Assembly: GCF_002379095.1 (NCBI RefSeq)
Contig: NZ_NBZV01000001.1
Span: forward strand, 62,001 to 126,000
Direction of reading: 5' to 3'
DNA: 64,000 nt
Source: Polaromonas sp. AER18D-145
Lineage (GTDB): Bacteria; Pseudomonadota; Gammaproteobacteria; Burkholderiales; Burkholderiaceae_C
In this document: in pieces, positions 51,052-59,839 of the stretch
How the letters are laid out: each line of letters opens with the position of its first letter
Position numbering within the stretch: position 1 is the stretch's first letter
Notes under the pieces: generated by a model
The model's input: the letters and a program-made list of their open reading frames with translations, nothing else
What the model was told of the DNA's origin: nothing
The model's database searches: none
Translations under genes and position numbers: made by a program

Positions 51052-52368
51052 ATGACTGCACCCCATCCTGCCACCCACCCGCGCCAGTTCCTCGAGCATC
51101 TTTACCAGGCCGCGGTCACGCGCGCCATGCCGCTGCACAACACGGCCGCCTGCCTGCCGCCACCGCCCAAGGGCAGAACCGTTGTCATCGGCGCCGGCAA
51201 GGCCGGTGGCTCGATGGCGCAGGCCGTTGAAGCGCTGTGGCCGGCGGACGCCCCGCTCGAAGGCCTGGTCGTCACGCGTTACCACCACATTCCGCCGCGG
51301 CCCGAAGGTCTGCCGCAGCGCATCGAGATGGTCGAGGCCGCCCATCCGGTGCCCGACGCGGCCGGCCTGGCCGCTTCGCAGCGCATTCTGGCCATGGTGC
51401 AAGGCCTGACCCGGGACGACCTCGTGTTGTGCCTGATCTCCGGCGGCGGCTCGGCCTTGCTCACGCTGCCGGCCGAAGGCTTGAGCCTGGAAGACAAGCA
51501 GCGCATCAACAAGGCACTGCTCAACAGCGGCGCCAACATCGGCGAGATGAACTGCGTGCGCAAACACCTCTCGCGCATCAAGGGCGGGCGCCTGGCCGCG
51601 GCCTGCGCGCCGGCGCGCGTGGTCACGCTGACCATCAGCGATGTGCCGGGCGACGACCCGTCCATCATTGCCAGCGGCCCGACCGTGCCCGACGCCAGCA
51701 GCTGCGCCGACGCGCTGGCCATCCTGAAACGTTACGGCATCGACGTGCCGGCGGACGTGTTGTCGCGGCTGGAAAGCGGGGCGCTGGAAACCCCCAAGCC
51801 CGGCACCCCGGCGTTTGACGGCCACGAGGTCCACATGATGGCCACGCCCCAGCAGTCGCTCGAGGCCGCCGCGGCCGCTGCGCATGCGGCGGGGCTTCAG
51901 GCCTACATCCTCAGCGACGAAATGGAAGGCGAGTCGCGCGAGGTCGGCAAGGTGCATGCGGCGCTGGCGCGTGCGGTGGCGCTCAGGAGCCAACCTTTCA
52001 GCAAACCCTGTGTGATCCTGAGCGGCGGCGAAACCACCGTGACGATCCGACCGCTGCAAGCGGGGGCGGCCAAAGGCCGCGGCGGACGGGCCGGCGAGTT
52101 CTGCCTGGGCCTGGCGCTCGCGCTGCAGGGCCAGCGCGGCGTGTACGCGCTGGCGGCGGACACCGATGGCATCGACGGGGTGGAAGACAACGCCGGCGCC
52201 TTTGTGGCGCCCGACACCCTGACGCGCGCTGTGGCGCAGGGCATGAAGATCAACGGCTTCCTGGACCGCAACGACGCCTATGGCTACTTCGAGCCGCTGG
52301 GCGATCTGGTGATCACCGGACCCACCTACACCAATGTCAATGACTTTCGCGCGCTATTGATTTTGTAG
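51052..52368 (+). CDS. ttuD: Glycerate kinase type 2 / hydroxypyruvate reductase (MOFRL family)
   Basis: 438 residues. Motifs: VVIGAGKAGGSMAQAVEALW, LCLISGGGSALLTLPAEGL, NCVRKHLSRIKGGRLA and LTISDVPGDDPSIIASGPT; the C-terminal MOFRL domain has LALALQGQRGVYALAADTDG. The family was first called TtuD (hydroxypyruvate reductase), but members act as glycerate 2-kinases; it would process the products of tartrate breakdown. The final residues (ALLIL) and the stop codon TAG fall within a family A repeat. Confidence 0.92.
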   Translation: MTAPHPATHPRQFLEHLYQAAVTRAMPLHNTAACLPPPPKGRTVVIGAGKAGGSMAQAVEALWPADAPLEGLVVTRYHHIPPRPEGLPQRIEMVEAAHPVPDAAGLAASQRILAMVQGLTRDDLVLCLISGGGSALLTLPAEGLSLEDKQRINKALLNSGANIGEMNCVRKHLSRIKGGRLAAACAPARVVTLTISDVPGDDPSIIASGPTVPDASSCADALAILKRYGIDVPADVLSRLESGALETPKPGTPAFDGHEVHMMATPQQSLEAAAAAAHAAGLQAYILSDEMEGESREVGKVHAALARAVALRSQPFSKPCVILSGGETTVTIRPLQAGAAKGRGGRAGEFCLGLALALQGQRGVYALAADTDGIDGVEDNAGAFVAPDTLTRAVAQGMKINGFLDRNDAYGYFEPLGDLVITGPTYTNVNDFRALLIL

Positions 52369-52410
52369 CTGCTGAAGACCATCCAGCAAGGGATGAAAGC
52401 CATTTTTATG
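52352..52410 (+). repeat. Family A repeat overlapping the ttuD stop
   Basis: CGCTATTGATTTTGTAGCTG, then AGGGATGAAAGCC. The ttuD stop TAG is provided by the repeat itself. Confidence 0.8.
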
Positions 52411-52415
52411 CAAAG

Positions 52416-52835
52416 TCATTCGCAGAGGGCGCGGATCTCCGGCGGAATCGGCAGGGCGCGTATGGCTTCCGGGTTGTCGGCCCGGCGGCCGGCGAAGATG
52501 CGCACCTCCTCGCACTCCATGATGGCCTCTGTACCGCGCATGATGCGGTAACGCTGCACAAAACTTTTCTCGCGCCATTCGGGGATCGAGGTGTGGATGT
52601 CCAGCGTGTCGCCGTAGGTGGCGGTGCGGAGGAAACGCGAATGCGTGTCCACCAGCGGCGTACCGAGCACGCCCAGCGTTTTTTCGGTCTCCTGCCAGGA
52701 CGGCACACCGCACTGTACAAAAAAATTCCGCGAGGCGGCGTCTATCCAGCGGAAGAAATTGGGAAACCACACAATGCGCGCCGGGTCGCAATCGCCGAAT
52801 TCAACGCGGATGGTGTGGGTGATCTGTTTGCTCAT
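52416..52835 (-). CDS. Acyl-CoA thioesterase (hotdog fold)
   Basis: 139 residues. Typical 4-hydroxybenzoyl-CoA thioesterase/YbgC-like start: VEFGDCDPARIVWFPNFFRW, with the catalytic Asp region DCDPARIV. Residues ATYGDTLDIHTSIPEW form the central strand. The substrate is likely an aromatic or medium-chain acyl-CoA. It converges with ttuD and stands alone. A family D hairpin lies just upstream of its start. Confidence 0.88.
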   Translation of the reverse strand: MSKQITHTIRVEFGDCDPARIVWFPNFFRWIDAASRNFFVQCGVPSWQETEKTLGVLGTPLVDTHSRFLRTATYGDTLDIHTSIPEWREKSFVQRYRIMRGTEAIMECEEVRIFAGRRADNPEAIRALPIPPEIRALCE

Positions 52836-52862
52836 GGATTCATTATGTTGTCAGGCCACGGC

Positions 52863-52915
52863 CCGTTCGCCCTGAGCTTGTCGAAGGGGGGCTTCGACAG
52901 GCTCAGCCCGAACGG
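52863..52915. repeat. Family D hairpin repeat
   Basis: Arms CCGTTCGCCCTGAGCTTGTC and GACAGGCTCAGCCCGAACGG pair with few mismatches around GAAGGGGGGCTTC. It sits between the thioesterase start and receptor 2 stop and may end the receptor 2 transcript. Confidence 0.8.
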
Positions 52916-52938
52916 TGGGTGTGAGCTACCGTGGGGGC

Positions 52939-53946
52939 TCAATCGCCTTTTATATTCCGTGCCCGGATCAGCGCGCCGAAACGTGTGCCGTCAATGGCGG
53001 CGCGCATGTTGAAGTCGGACGGCGACATCGGGGCCGGAATGCCGCCTATCGCCATGATGCGGTCTTTCACCGGCTGCGTGGCGAGGATCTTGTTGATCTC
53101 CTGGTTCAGCCGGGTCACGACGGCCGGCGGTGTACCGGCTGGCGCATAAAAGCCGAACCAGGTGTCGGCGTCGAAGTTTTTCAAACCGGCCTCGTCGAGG
53201 GTGGGCACATCCGGAAACAGGGGCGAGCGTTTGGCGCTGCCCACGGCCAGCAGCTTGAGTTTGCCGGCCTTCACATGCTGCAGGCCGATGCCCGGGTCGA
53301 ACATGAAGTCGAGCTGGCCGCCCAGCAGGTCCTGCATCGCCGGTGCTGCGCCGCGGTACGGCACGTGCACCGCAAAGCTGTTGGTCTGCGCCTTCAGCAT
53401 CTCGGCCGCCAGGTGCGGCGAGCTGCCGTTGCCCGGTGAACCGAACGACAGCTTGCCGGGGTTGGCCTTCATGTAGGCCAGGAATTCCTTCACGTTGTTG
53501 ACCGGCAGCGAGGGTTTGACTTCCAGGAACACCAGCACGCGCGCCGCGGCTGCCACCGGCATCAGGTCCTTGGCCGGGTTGAAGGACATCTTCGGGTACA
53601 GGTGCGGGTTGACCGACACCATGCCGCCCGAGCTCATGAGCAGGGTGTAACCGTCGGCAGGCGCTTTGGCCACGGCTTCACCGCCGATGTTGCCGTTGGC
53701 GCCACCGCGGTTTTCCACCACCACCGGCTGGCCCAGGGCTTCGGCAAGCGGCGTTCCGATGGCGCGTGCCAGCTGGTCGGCCGCGCCGCCGGGCGGGAAG
53801 TTGACGATGACCCTGACCGGCTTGGCCGGCCAGGCCTGTCCTGAGCCTGACGAAGCGGTCTGCGCCTGTGCTGCGGAAAAAAGGCTGCTGGCGATCAGCG
53901 CCAGTGCCAGCAGGGTGCGGCGGCCGGGTTGGAAGAATGGGCTCAT
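52939..53946 (-). CDS. Bug/TctC-type tripartite tricarboxylate receptor 2
   Basis: 335 residues from the ATG at 53946. Signal peptide (LLALALIASSLFSAAQAQ), then mature motifs WPAKPVRVIVNFPPGGAAD, VVVENRGGANGNIGGEAVA, YTLLMSSGG and HVPYRGAAPAMQDLLGGQ. Ligand unknown. Directly after the signal peptide it has TASSGSGQAWPAKP, where TASSGSG comes from a family D repeat. It is downstream of iorAB on the same strand with 49 bases between, so co-transcription is possible. Confidence 0.92.
   Translation of the reverse strand: MSPFFQPGRRTLLALALIASSLFSAAQAQTASSGSGQAWPAKPVRVIVNFPPGGAADQLARAIGTPLAEALGQPVVVENRGGANGNIGGEAVAKAPADGYTLLMSSGGMVSVNPHLYPKMSFNPAKDLMPVAAAARVLVFLEVKPSLPVNNVKEFLAYMKANPGKLSFGSPGNGSSPHLAAEMLKAQTNSFAVHVPYRGAAPAMQDLLGGQLDFMFDPGIGLQHVKAGKLKLLAVGSAKRSPLFPDVPTLDEAGLKNFDADTWFGFYAPAGTPPAVVTRLNQEINKILATQPVKDRIMAIGGIPAPMSPSDFNMRAAIDGTRFGALIRARNIKGD
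53833..53856 (-). repeat. Family D repeat inside receptor 2
   Basis: Minus strand GCTTCGTCAGGCTCAGGACA then GGCC, translated at the mature N-terminus like the copy in receptor 1. Confidence 0.8.
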
Positions 53947-53995
53947 GGTTTGTCTCCTCTTGGGGTTCAGGTTTCCGGGTTTCGAAAAGCGCGCG

Positions 53996-55609
53996 TCAGG
54001 GTGTCCTGGCGGCACGCGGCTTGCGGTGTGGGTTGTCGACCCATCTGATCGGTTGTGCTTTCACCGGGCGCGCCGGTGCGCCATGGCTCACCAGCGCCTG
54101 GTCCAGCGCCTTGCCGGCTTCGTCCGCCAGCGCGGCCTCGCGCGCCTGGGCAATGGCCGCGGCGCGTGATTCGTTCGATGCGAAGGACGCGCCGGTCGCC
54201 AGGTGCTCCAGTACATGCATGAGGTTGTCCTTGCCGCGTTCGTTGGTGCTGCCGTAACCCTTGATCAGGCGGCCGCACAGCGCGATTTCGTGGCCCAGCT
54301 GCCAGTGTGCCCGCGTGCCGCGCACGACGCCGTCCAGCCACTGGGTGATCAGCGCCTGCTCGGTAGCAAAGCGGCTGCCGCGCACGCGCAGCCACTTCAG
54401 GCTGGCCAGCAGGCGCAGCGAGAGCATGCCGAAGACCGAGTGCGTGCCGACCTTGAGCGGCAGGGCCCACGGCGCCTTGCCGCGCGCCACGCGCTGGCGG
54501 TCCCAGCGCGTCACACGCGCGGCCAGGCCCGCCGGCAGCAGGGCCGCGAATTCCGCGGCGCCGGGTTTGAAGTGGTCATAGACCTGCAGCAGGTCACCGG
54601 CGCCCGCCTTGACCTCGCCGTGCACGCGTTGCCAGCGGCTGGCGCTGCTTTTCAGGTCGGCGACGCGCACGATGTCGTCAAACGCCATCCACAGCGCCAG
54701 CCAGCGCGCCATCTCACGCGTGGTGGCGTAGCCCTGCGCCGCCGCCGGATCCGCCTGCACCTCGGCGGCCAGTACCTCGCGCAGGCGGTGGACATAGAGG
54801 TCGGCGTAGTCGCGGCCCTGGTACTCCAGCATGCGTGCGTGGCCCAGGGCCAGCATGTCATGCACCTGCGGCGGAAAGTTTGAAGCCAAATCGGCCTCCA
54901 GCCCTTTAGGGACGGGCGCAAACAGCTCCTCTTCTGATAGCAAACCGGTGACCAGCGCCGTCTGCGCGCGTTGCGTGCCTACCTGTTCAAAGGCCTGGGC
55001 GAAGCCACGCAGGCTGGCTTCGGCGCCCTTGCCACCGTGCCGGATCACGCTTTCATACGCCTGGCGCGCGAAAGGCAGCAGGCCGCTGCCGGCGATGGCG
55101 CCCAGCATCACGGCGCTGACCACGGTGCCGCTGGTTTTGGCCATCTCGCCCATGTCGAACACATGGTGCTCGCGGCTTTGCGCACGCACCACCTCCAGCA
55201 GCGGCGCGCTGTCGGTGCGGCCGTCGCCCGGCTCCATGCGTTCGGCGGTGGTGAAGGTGCGGCTGCTGGAACTGATGACCAGTGTGCGCAGCGGTGAACT
55301 CATGCCGTTGCCGATCTGGCGCGCGGTTTCCAGCAGCTCGGACGACACGATGCCGTCCAGGGCGCCGGGCACCGGGTTCAGGCTGAACACCGGGCGTTTG
55401 CCCTGCAGTTCGGCCAGCGGCACCGGGAACACTTCGAGGTAATAGGTGGTCGCGCCGGTGCGCTGGGCCACGCCGGGAATCGACGTGCTTTGCGCCGCGT
55501 ATCCGCTGGCCAGTGCGATGTCCACCAGCCATTCGGTCAACACGCCGCCGCCTTCGCCGCCGAGCGCGCAGATCAACAGGGTGATGGGTTTTTGTTGGTT
55601 CATGGTCAT
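53996..55609 (-). CDS. iorB: Indolepyruvate ferredoxin oxidoreductase, beta-type subunit with C-terminal domain
   Basis: 537 residues from the ATG at 55609, which shares one base with the iorA stop (TGATG). Residues 1-200 are the gamma/beta oxidoreductase domain (LICALGGEGGGVLTEWLVDIA, GVAQRTGATTYYLEVFP, TSGTVVSAVMLGAIAGSG). Residues about 260-537 form a larger C-terminal domain of the DUF6537 type. With IorA it oxidises arylpyruvates to acyl-CoA, passing electrons to ferredoxin. A family A repeat lies in frame near residues 222-242 (LLSEEELFAPVPKGLEADL). Confidence 0.88.
   Translation of the reverse strand: MTMNQQKPITLLICALGGEGGGVLTEWLVDIALASGYAAQSTSIPGVAQRTGATTYYLEVFPVPLAELQGKRPVFSLNPVPGALDGIVSSELLETARQIGNGMSSPLRTLVISSSSRTFTTAERMEPGDGRTDSAPLLEVVRAQSREHHVFDMGEMAKTSGTVVSAVMLGAIAGSGLLPFARQAYESVIRHGGKGAEASLRGFAQAFEQVGTQRAQTALVTGLLSEEELFAPVPKGLEADLASNFPPQVHDMLALGHARMLEYQGRDYADLYVHRLREVLAAEVQADPAAAQGYATTREMARWLALWMAFDDIVRVADLKSSASRWQRVHGEVKAGAGDLLQVYDHFKPGAAEFAALLPAGLAARVTRWDRQRVARGKAPWALPLKVGTHSVFGMLSLRLLASLKWLRVRGSRFATEQALITQWLDGVVRGTRAHWQLGHEIALCGRLIKGYGSTNERGKDNLMHVLEHLATGASFASNESRAAAIAQAREAALADEAGKALDQALVSHGAPARPVKAQPIRWVDNPHRKPRAARTP
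54885..54945 (-). repeat. Family A repeat inside iorB
   Basis: Minus strand TTTGCTATCAGAAGAGGAGC, TTTGCGCCCGTCCC, AGGGCTGGAGGCCGATTTGG. The last block is shared with the copy at 36505-36567. Confidence 0.8.
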
Positions 55610-57840
55610 CACGCTGTCTGCATGGCACGTACCAGCGCCCCGCGCACGCTGCCCAGCAGGCGTTCGTGCCACTTCGGGTTCTGGATCACTTCGGCGCGGT
55701 AAAACGAGGGGCACAGGGTCGCCGCATGCGCGTTGGCGCCGCACAGGCCGCAGCCGACGCAGCCGTCAATCACCGTGGCCACCGGGTCCACCTTGAGCGG
55801 ATCCGGGTTGTCCTTGAGCGTCAGCGTCGGGCAGCCCGACAGGCGGATGCACGCGTGGTCGCCGTTGCAGATGTCTTCGTCGACACCGTATTTGACGCGT
55901 ACCACGCGTTTGCCTTTTTTGAGCAGGCCGGCCAGCCAGGGCTTGATGCGGCGCTGGCGCTCGAGCTGGCATTCGCCCTCGGCAATGATGACCTTCAGGC
56001 CGTTGAAGTCGGTCGTGAAAGCCTCGTTGAGGGTCTGGCGCATCTCCTCGACATGGTAGGTGTGCACCGTGCGCAGCCACTGGATGCCCAGGCCCTGCAG
56101 GGTGTTTTCAATCGTCTTGTTGGTGTCGGTCAGGCTTTGCAGCTTGTCGCTGGCGTTGAACTTGGCGTCATCACTGGGCGTGGAGATGATGTCCTGTGTG
56201 CCGGTGGCCGAGGTGTAGCCATTCTTGAAGATCAGCAGCACCGCGTCGTCGCTATTGAACAGCGCCGACTGCACGCCGGTCAGCAGGCCGTTGTGCCAGA
56301 AACCGCCGTCACCCATGATGGACAAGGTGCGGCGCGCCATCATGGGCGAGACGCCGGCGCGGCTGGCCAGGCTCATGCCGTAACCCAGAATCGAATGACC
56401 GAAGGAAAACGGCGCGAAGGTGCCGAAGGCGTGGCAGCCGATGTCGGCCGCAATGTGCACCGGCCCGACGTCCTGCTGCGCCAGCTTGAGCGCCGAGAAC
56501 ACCGGCCGCTCCGGGCAGCCAATGCAGAACCCGGGCGGACGTACCGGCAGCGGCTGATTCAGCTGCGCCTCGATCTCGCGGCCCACCGCGCTGCGGCGCT
56601 CGGCATTGCCCTGGAGCCAGGCCTTGGCCAGTTCCAGACTCCCTCTCCCCGTGGGAGAGGGTTGGGGTGAGGGCTGGTGCGCGGCTCCCTCACCCCCGCC
56701 CTCTCCCAGAGGGAGCAAATACTTCTCGACGAAGTGCACGAGCCCCTGCGCCACCACCTCCACCGAATATTCACCGCCCGAGGGCAGCATGTCCTTGCCG
56801 TGCAGCGGCGTGTTGATGTCGCGGCGGCGCAGAAAGGTGGCGATTTCCTGCTCGATGTATTCGGGCTGGCCTTCCTCGACCACCAGCAGCGCGCGTTTGC
56901 CCAGCGCAAATTCGGCCACCTGCTCGGGCACCAGCGGGTAGGTCACGTTGAGCACGAGAATGGGAATGTCGGTCTGGCCAAACGCGTCACACAGGCCGAA
57001 CTGTTGCAGCGCGCGGATCAGCGCGTTGTAGATGCCGCCCTGCACGATGATGCCCAGGTCCTTCCGCGGCCCGTCCATCAGTTCGTTGAGTTGCTGCTCG
57101 ATGATGTAGCGGCGCGCGGCCGGGATGCGTTCCTCGAACTTGAGTTTTTCGTGGCGGAAGGTGACCGGCGGGTGCGCGAGTTTGGCGTAGTCGAAGGCCG
57201 CGGGTTCTTCCATCAGCTGGCGCGTCGAGATCGCCGGCGGGCGGTTGTCCTTGCATTCGAAACTGCCGCGCACATGGCAGGCGCGAATGCGCAGCTCCAG
57301 TATGGCCGGCATGTTCGAGGTTTCGGACAGGCGAAAACCGTGCTCGACCATCTCCACCATCTTGCCGAGGTCGGGCCGCGGGTCCAGCAGGCACATGGAG
57401 GACTTGAGCGCATAGGCATGGGTGCGCTCCTGGATCACGCTGGCGCCTTCGCCATAGTCTTCGCCGACGACGATCAGCGCGCCGCCGGTGACGCCGGGCG
57501 AGGAGAGATTGGACAGCGCATCGGCGGCGACGTTGGTGCCAACAATGGACTTCCAGGTCACCGCGCCGCGCAGCGGGTAGTGGATAGACGCGCCCAGCAT
57601 GGCGGCGGCCGAGGCTTCGTTGGAACAGGCTTCGACGTGTACGCCGAGCTCGTCCATGTAGGGCTTGGCCTGCACCATGACGTCGAGCAGGTGCGACACC
57701 GGCGCGCCCTGGTAGCCGCCCACATAGGCCACACCGGACTGGAGCAGTGCCTTGGTGATCGCGAGGATGCCCTCGCCGTGGAAAGTTTCGCCCGCGCCCA
57801 TGCGCAGCGACTCGATTTCCTTGCTGAATGAAACTTCCAA
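55609..57840 (-). CDS. iorA: Indolepyruvate ferredoxin oxidoreductase, alpha (TPP) subunit
   Basis: 743 residues. N-terminal pyrimidine-binding half (HGEGILAITKALLQSGVAYVGGYQGAPVSHLLDV), a middle segment, then a TPP-binding half with FCIGCPERPVFSALK, DIGCHAFGTFAPFS and TLSIMGDGGFWHNG (the GDGx motif). The C-terminus has cysteines in CNGDHACIRLSGCP and DGCVGCGLCGANAHAATLCP, which resemble ferredoxin-type iron-sulphur clusters. Residues about 375-400 (LPLGEGGGEGAAHQPSPQPS then PTGRGS) derive from two inverted family C repeats. Divergent from the LysR gene at 57937. Confidence 0.9.
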   Translation of the reverse strand: MEVSFSKEIESLRMGAGETFHGEGILAITKALLQSGVAYVGGYQGAPVSHLLDVMVQAKPYMDELGVHVEACSNEASAAAMLGASIHYPLRGAVTWKSIVGTNVAADALSNLSSPGVTGGALIVVGEDYGEGASVIQERTHAYALKSSMCLLDPRPDLGKMVEMVEHGFRLSETSNMPAILELRIRACHVRGSFECKDNRPPAISTRQLMEEPAAFDYAKLAHPPVTFRHEKLKFEERIPAARRYIIEQQLNELMDGPRKDLGIIVQGGIYNALIRALQQFGLCDAFGQTDIPILVLNVTYPLVPEQVAEFALGKRALLVVEEGQPEYIEQEIATFLRRRDINTPLHGKDMLPSGGEYSVEVVAQGLVHFVEKYLLPLGEGGGEGAAHQPSPQPSPTGRGSLELAKAWLQGNAERRSAVGREIEAQLNQPLPVRPPGFCIGCPERPVFSALKLAQQDVGPVHIAADIGCHAFGTFAPFSFGHSILGYGMSLASRAGVSPMMARRTLSIMGDGGFWHNGLLTGVQSALFNSDDAVLLIFKNGYTSATGTQDIISTPSDDAKFNASDKLQSLTDTNKTIENTLQGLGIQWLRTVHTYHVEEMRQTLNEAFTTDFNGLKVIIAEGECQLERQRRIKPWLAGLLKKGKRVVRVKYGVDEDICNGDHACIRLSGCPTLTLKDNPDPLKVDPVATVIDGCVGCGLCGANAHAATLCPSFYRAEVIQNPKWHERLLGSVRGALVRAMQTA
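56638..56715. repeat. Inverted pair of family C repeats inside iorA
   Basis: First copy 56638-56673 (ACTCCCTCTCCCCGTGGGAG and on), second copy 56687-56715 in the opposite direction (CCCTCACCCCCGCCCTCTCC). Each is hairpin-prone and together they could pair over about 28 bases. Both are translated. Confidence 0.8.
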
Positions 57841-57936
57841 GGCTGTCTCCGGGTTTTATTTTCGTGGGAAGCAGCGAGTTTGGGCCCCATTCGACTATCC
57901 ATCAATAAAATAACGAGACTATCTGGTATTCATTCA
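57841..57936. promoter_or_regulatory. Divergent promoter region, iorA and LysR
   Basis: 96 bases, A/T-rich near the LysR start (CCATCAATAAAATAACGAGA, then TATCTGGTATTCATTC). Likely contains LysR binding sites and both promoters; no exact box defined. Confidence 0.4.
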
Positions 57937-58842
57937 ATGCATATAAAAGACATCGACCTGAACCTGCTGCGGCTGTTTGACGCGGTCTACCGCACTCGCA
58001 ACGTCAGCCGCGCGGCCGAGTTGATGGACCTGACGCAGCCGGCCGCCAGCCAGGGCCTGACGCGGCTGCGCCTGCTGATCAAGGACCCGCTGTTCGTGCG
58101 TGCCGGCGGCGGCGTGCAGCCCACCCCCAAGGCCGACAGGCTGGCCGACGCGGTGCGCAGCGCGCTCGCCACGCTGGAGCAGGCGCTCAATGAATCGGCC
58201 CTGTTTGAACCGCTGCTCTCGCGCAAGGTGTTCCGCATCCACATGAGCGACATCGGCGAGGGCCGCTTCCTGCCCGAGCTGATGGCGGCGCTGCGCGAGC
58301 TGGCACCCGGGGTGCGCATTGAAACCTCACCGCGGGCCAGCAACGACATCGCCCCGGCGCTGGACAACGGGCGCATCGACTTTGCGTTCGGCTTTTTGCC
58401 GGCGGTGAAAGACACGCAGCGGGTGCAACTGCTCAAGGACCGCTACATCGTGCTGCTGCGCGAAGGCCACCCTTTTGCGCGGCGCCGGCGCCGCGGCCAG
58501 GCGCTGCTCGACGCCCTGCAGCAGCTGGAGTTTGTGGCGGTGCGTACACACTCCGACACCTTGCGCATCCTGCAGATGCTGCAGCTCGAAGAGCGCCTGC
58601 GGCTGACGACCGAACACTTCATGGTGCTGCCGTCCATCGTCAAGGCCACCGACCTGGCGGTCGTGATGCCGCGCAACATCGCCAACATTTTCGCGGCCGG
58701 TGGCGGCTACACCGTCATCGAGCCGCCGTTTCCGCTGCGCGACTTCACGGTGTCCCTGCACTGGAGCAAACGCTTCGAGGCGGACCCCGGCAACCGCTGG
58801 CTACGTGGGGTGATTGAAGAGCTGTTCCGCGAAAAAACCTAA
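57937..58842 (+). CDS. LysR-type regulator, probable iorAB regulator
   Basis: 301 residues from the ATG at 57937 (MHIKDIDLNLLRLFDAVYRT). Helix-turn-helix: RNVSRAAELMDLTQPAASQGLTRLRLL, of the NodD/DntR/LinR-like subgroup, which usually start with DLNLL. The C-terminal domain is complete. Divergent placement suggests it controls iorAB. Its stop overlaps the stop of the next LysR gene (CTAA at 58839-58842), convergent. Confidence 0.9.
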   Translation: MHIKDIDLNLLRLFDAVYRTRNVSRAAELMDLTQPAASQGLTRLRLLIKDPLFVRAGGGVQPTPKADRLADAVRSALATLEQALNESALFEPLLSRKVFRIHMSDIGEGRFLPELMAALRELAPGVRIETSPRASNDIAPALDNGRIDFAFGFLPAVKDTQRVQLLKDRYIVLLREGHPFARRRRRGQALLDALQQLEFVAVRTHSDTLRILQMLQLEERLRLTTEHFMVLPSIVKATDLAVVMPRNIANIFAAGGGYTVIEPPFPLRDFTVSLHWSKRFEADPGNRWLRGVIEELFREKT

Positions 58843-59741
58843 AGGGTCTTTCCTGCCACCCTGTGCCAGAAATTCACGGCCGCCGGAGGCAGCGCGGTAT
58901 TGCTGCGAAACAGCCGGATGTCGAGCGCTATGGACCACTCGGGGCCGCCGGCGGCGACCAGGCGCCCGCTGGCCAAGTCCTCGGCGATCAGGCTGAGCGG
59001 CAACCAGGCCACGCCACGCCCGTCGAGTGCCATGGTCTTGAGCACCGAGGCCAGGTGGGCGGTGAACACCGGCTCGCTGCGGGGTTTTTCAAGCGCGCCG
59101 CTGCGCAGCGCGCGCACGATGCGGCCCAGCCCGGACTCGCTGCTGTACGCGAGGATGGGTGCGCGTTTGCCGCTGGCCGACAGCAGGTGTTGGGGCTTGC
59201 CGTTTTTCCCCGGGCTGGAGACCGGCACCAGGGTGTCGCCGCCCACCTTCACCGAGCGGTGGCTCGCCGGGTCCAGCCGGCCCGGCACCTGCTCATGCCA
59301 GTGACACAGCAGGAACTGGATGCGCCCCTGCAGCATCAGGGCCTCGCACTGCTGCATCACGTCCGAGACGAGTTGTATCGGGCCCATCGGCGAGCCGGAC
59401 TCCAGTCCGCGCAGCCAGGTCGGCAGGAAGGTGAAGGACAGCGCGTGGGTGGACGCAAAGCGCAGGGTGGCGGAACTGGCGTCGGCCACCGCCCGCGCCT
59501 CGTCGGGCACGCGGGCCACGCGCGCGAGGATGTCCTGCGCCACCGACTGGAACCACTGCCCGGTCTCCGTCAGCGTGACGGGGTGGGTGCTGCGGTCGAA
59601 CAGCGCCACGCCCAGCCATTCTTCGAGCGCCCGCACGCGGCGGCTGAAGGCCGGCTGCGTCATGTGGCGGTCACTGGCAGCGCGCGAGAAATTGCCCGAG
59701 CTGGCCAGCGCCAGGAAATCCTCAAGCCAGGTCAGGTTCAT
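58839..59741 (-). CDS. LysR-type regulator
   Basis: 300 residues from the ATG at 59741 (MNLTWLEDFLALASSGNFSR). Helix-turn-helix: ASDRHMTQPAFSRRVRALEEWLGVALFDR. The effector domain has ATLRFASTHALSFTFLPTWLRG and SESGLGRIVRAL. It resembles regulators called HypT/QseD-like by general pattern; that assignment is weak. It is divergent from tarD, with the MITE-like element in between, so it may have controlled tarD before the insertion. Confidence 0.88.
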   Translation of the reverse strand: MNLTWLEDFLALASSGNFSRAASDRHMTQPAFSRRVRALEEWLGVALFDRSTHPVTLTETGQWFQSVAQDILARVARVPDEARAVADASSATLRFASTHALSFTFLPTWLRGLESGSPMGPIQLVSDVMQQCEALMLQGRIQFLLCHWHEQVPGRLDPASHRSVKVGGDTLVPVSSPGKNGKPQHLLSASGKRAPILAYSSESGLGRIVRALRSGALEKPRSEPVFTAHLASVLKTMALDGRGVAWLPLSLIAEDLASGRLVAAGGPEWSIALDIRLFRSNTALPPAAVNFWHRVAGKTL

Positions 59742-59839
59742 GGGCGGTGCTTTGCGGGCATGGAACAAGAAAAAACCGGCATTGGACGCCGGGGCGGGAG
59801 GCGCCGATGATAGCCCCATCACCCACCCACTGCGAAGCT

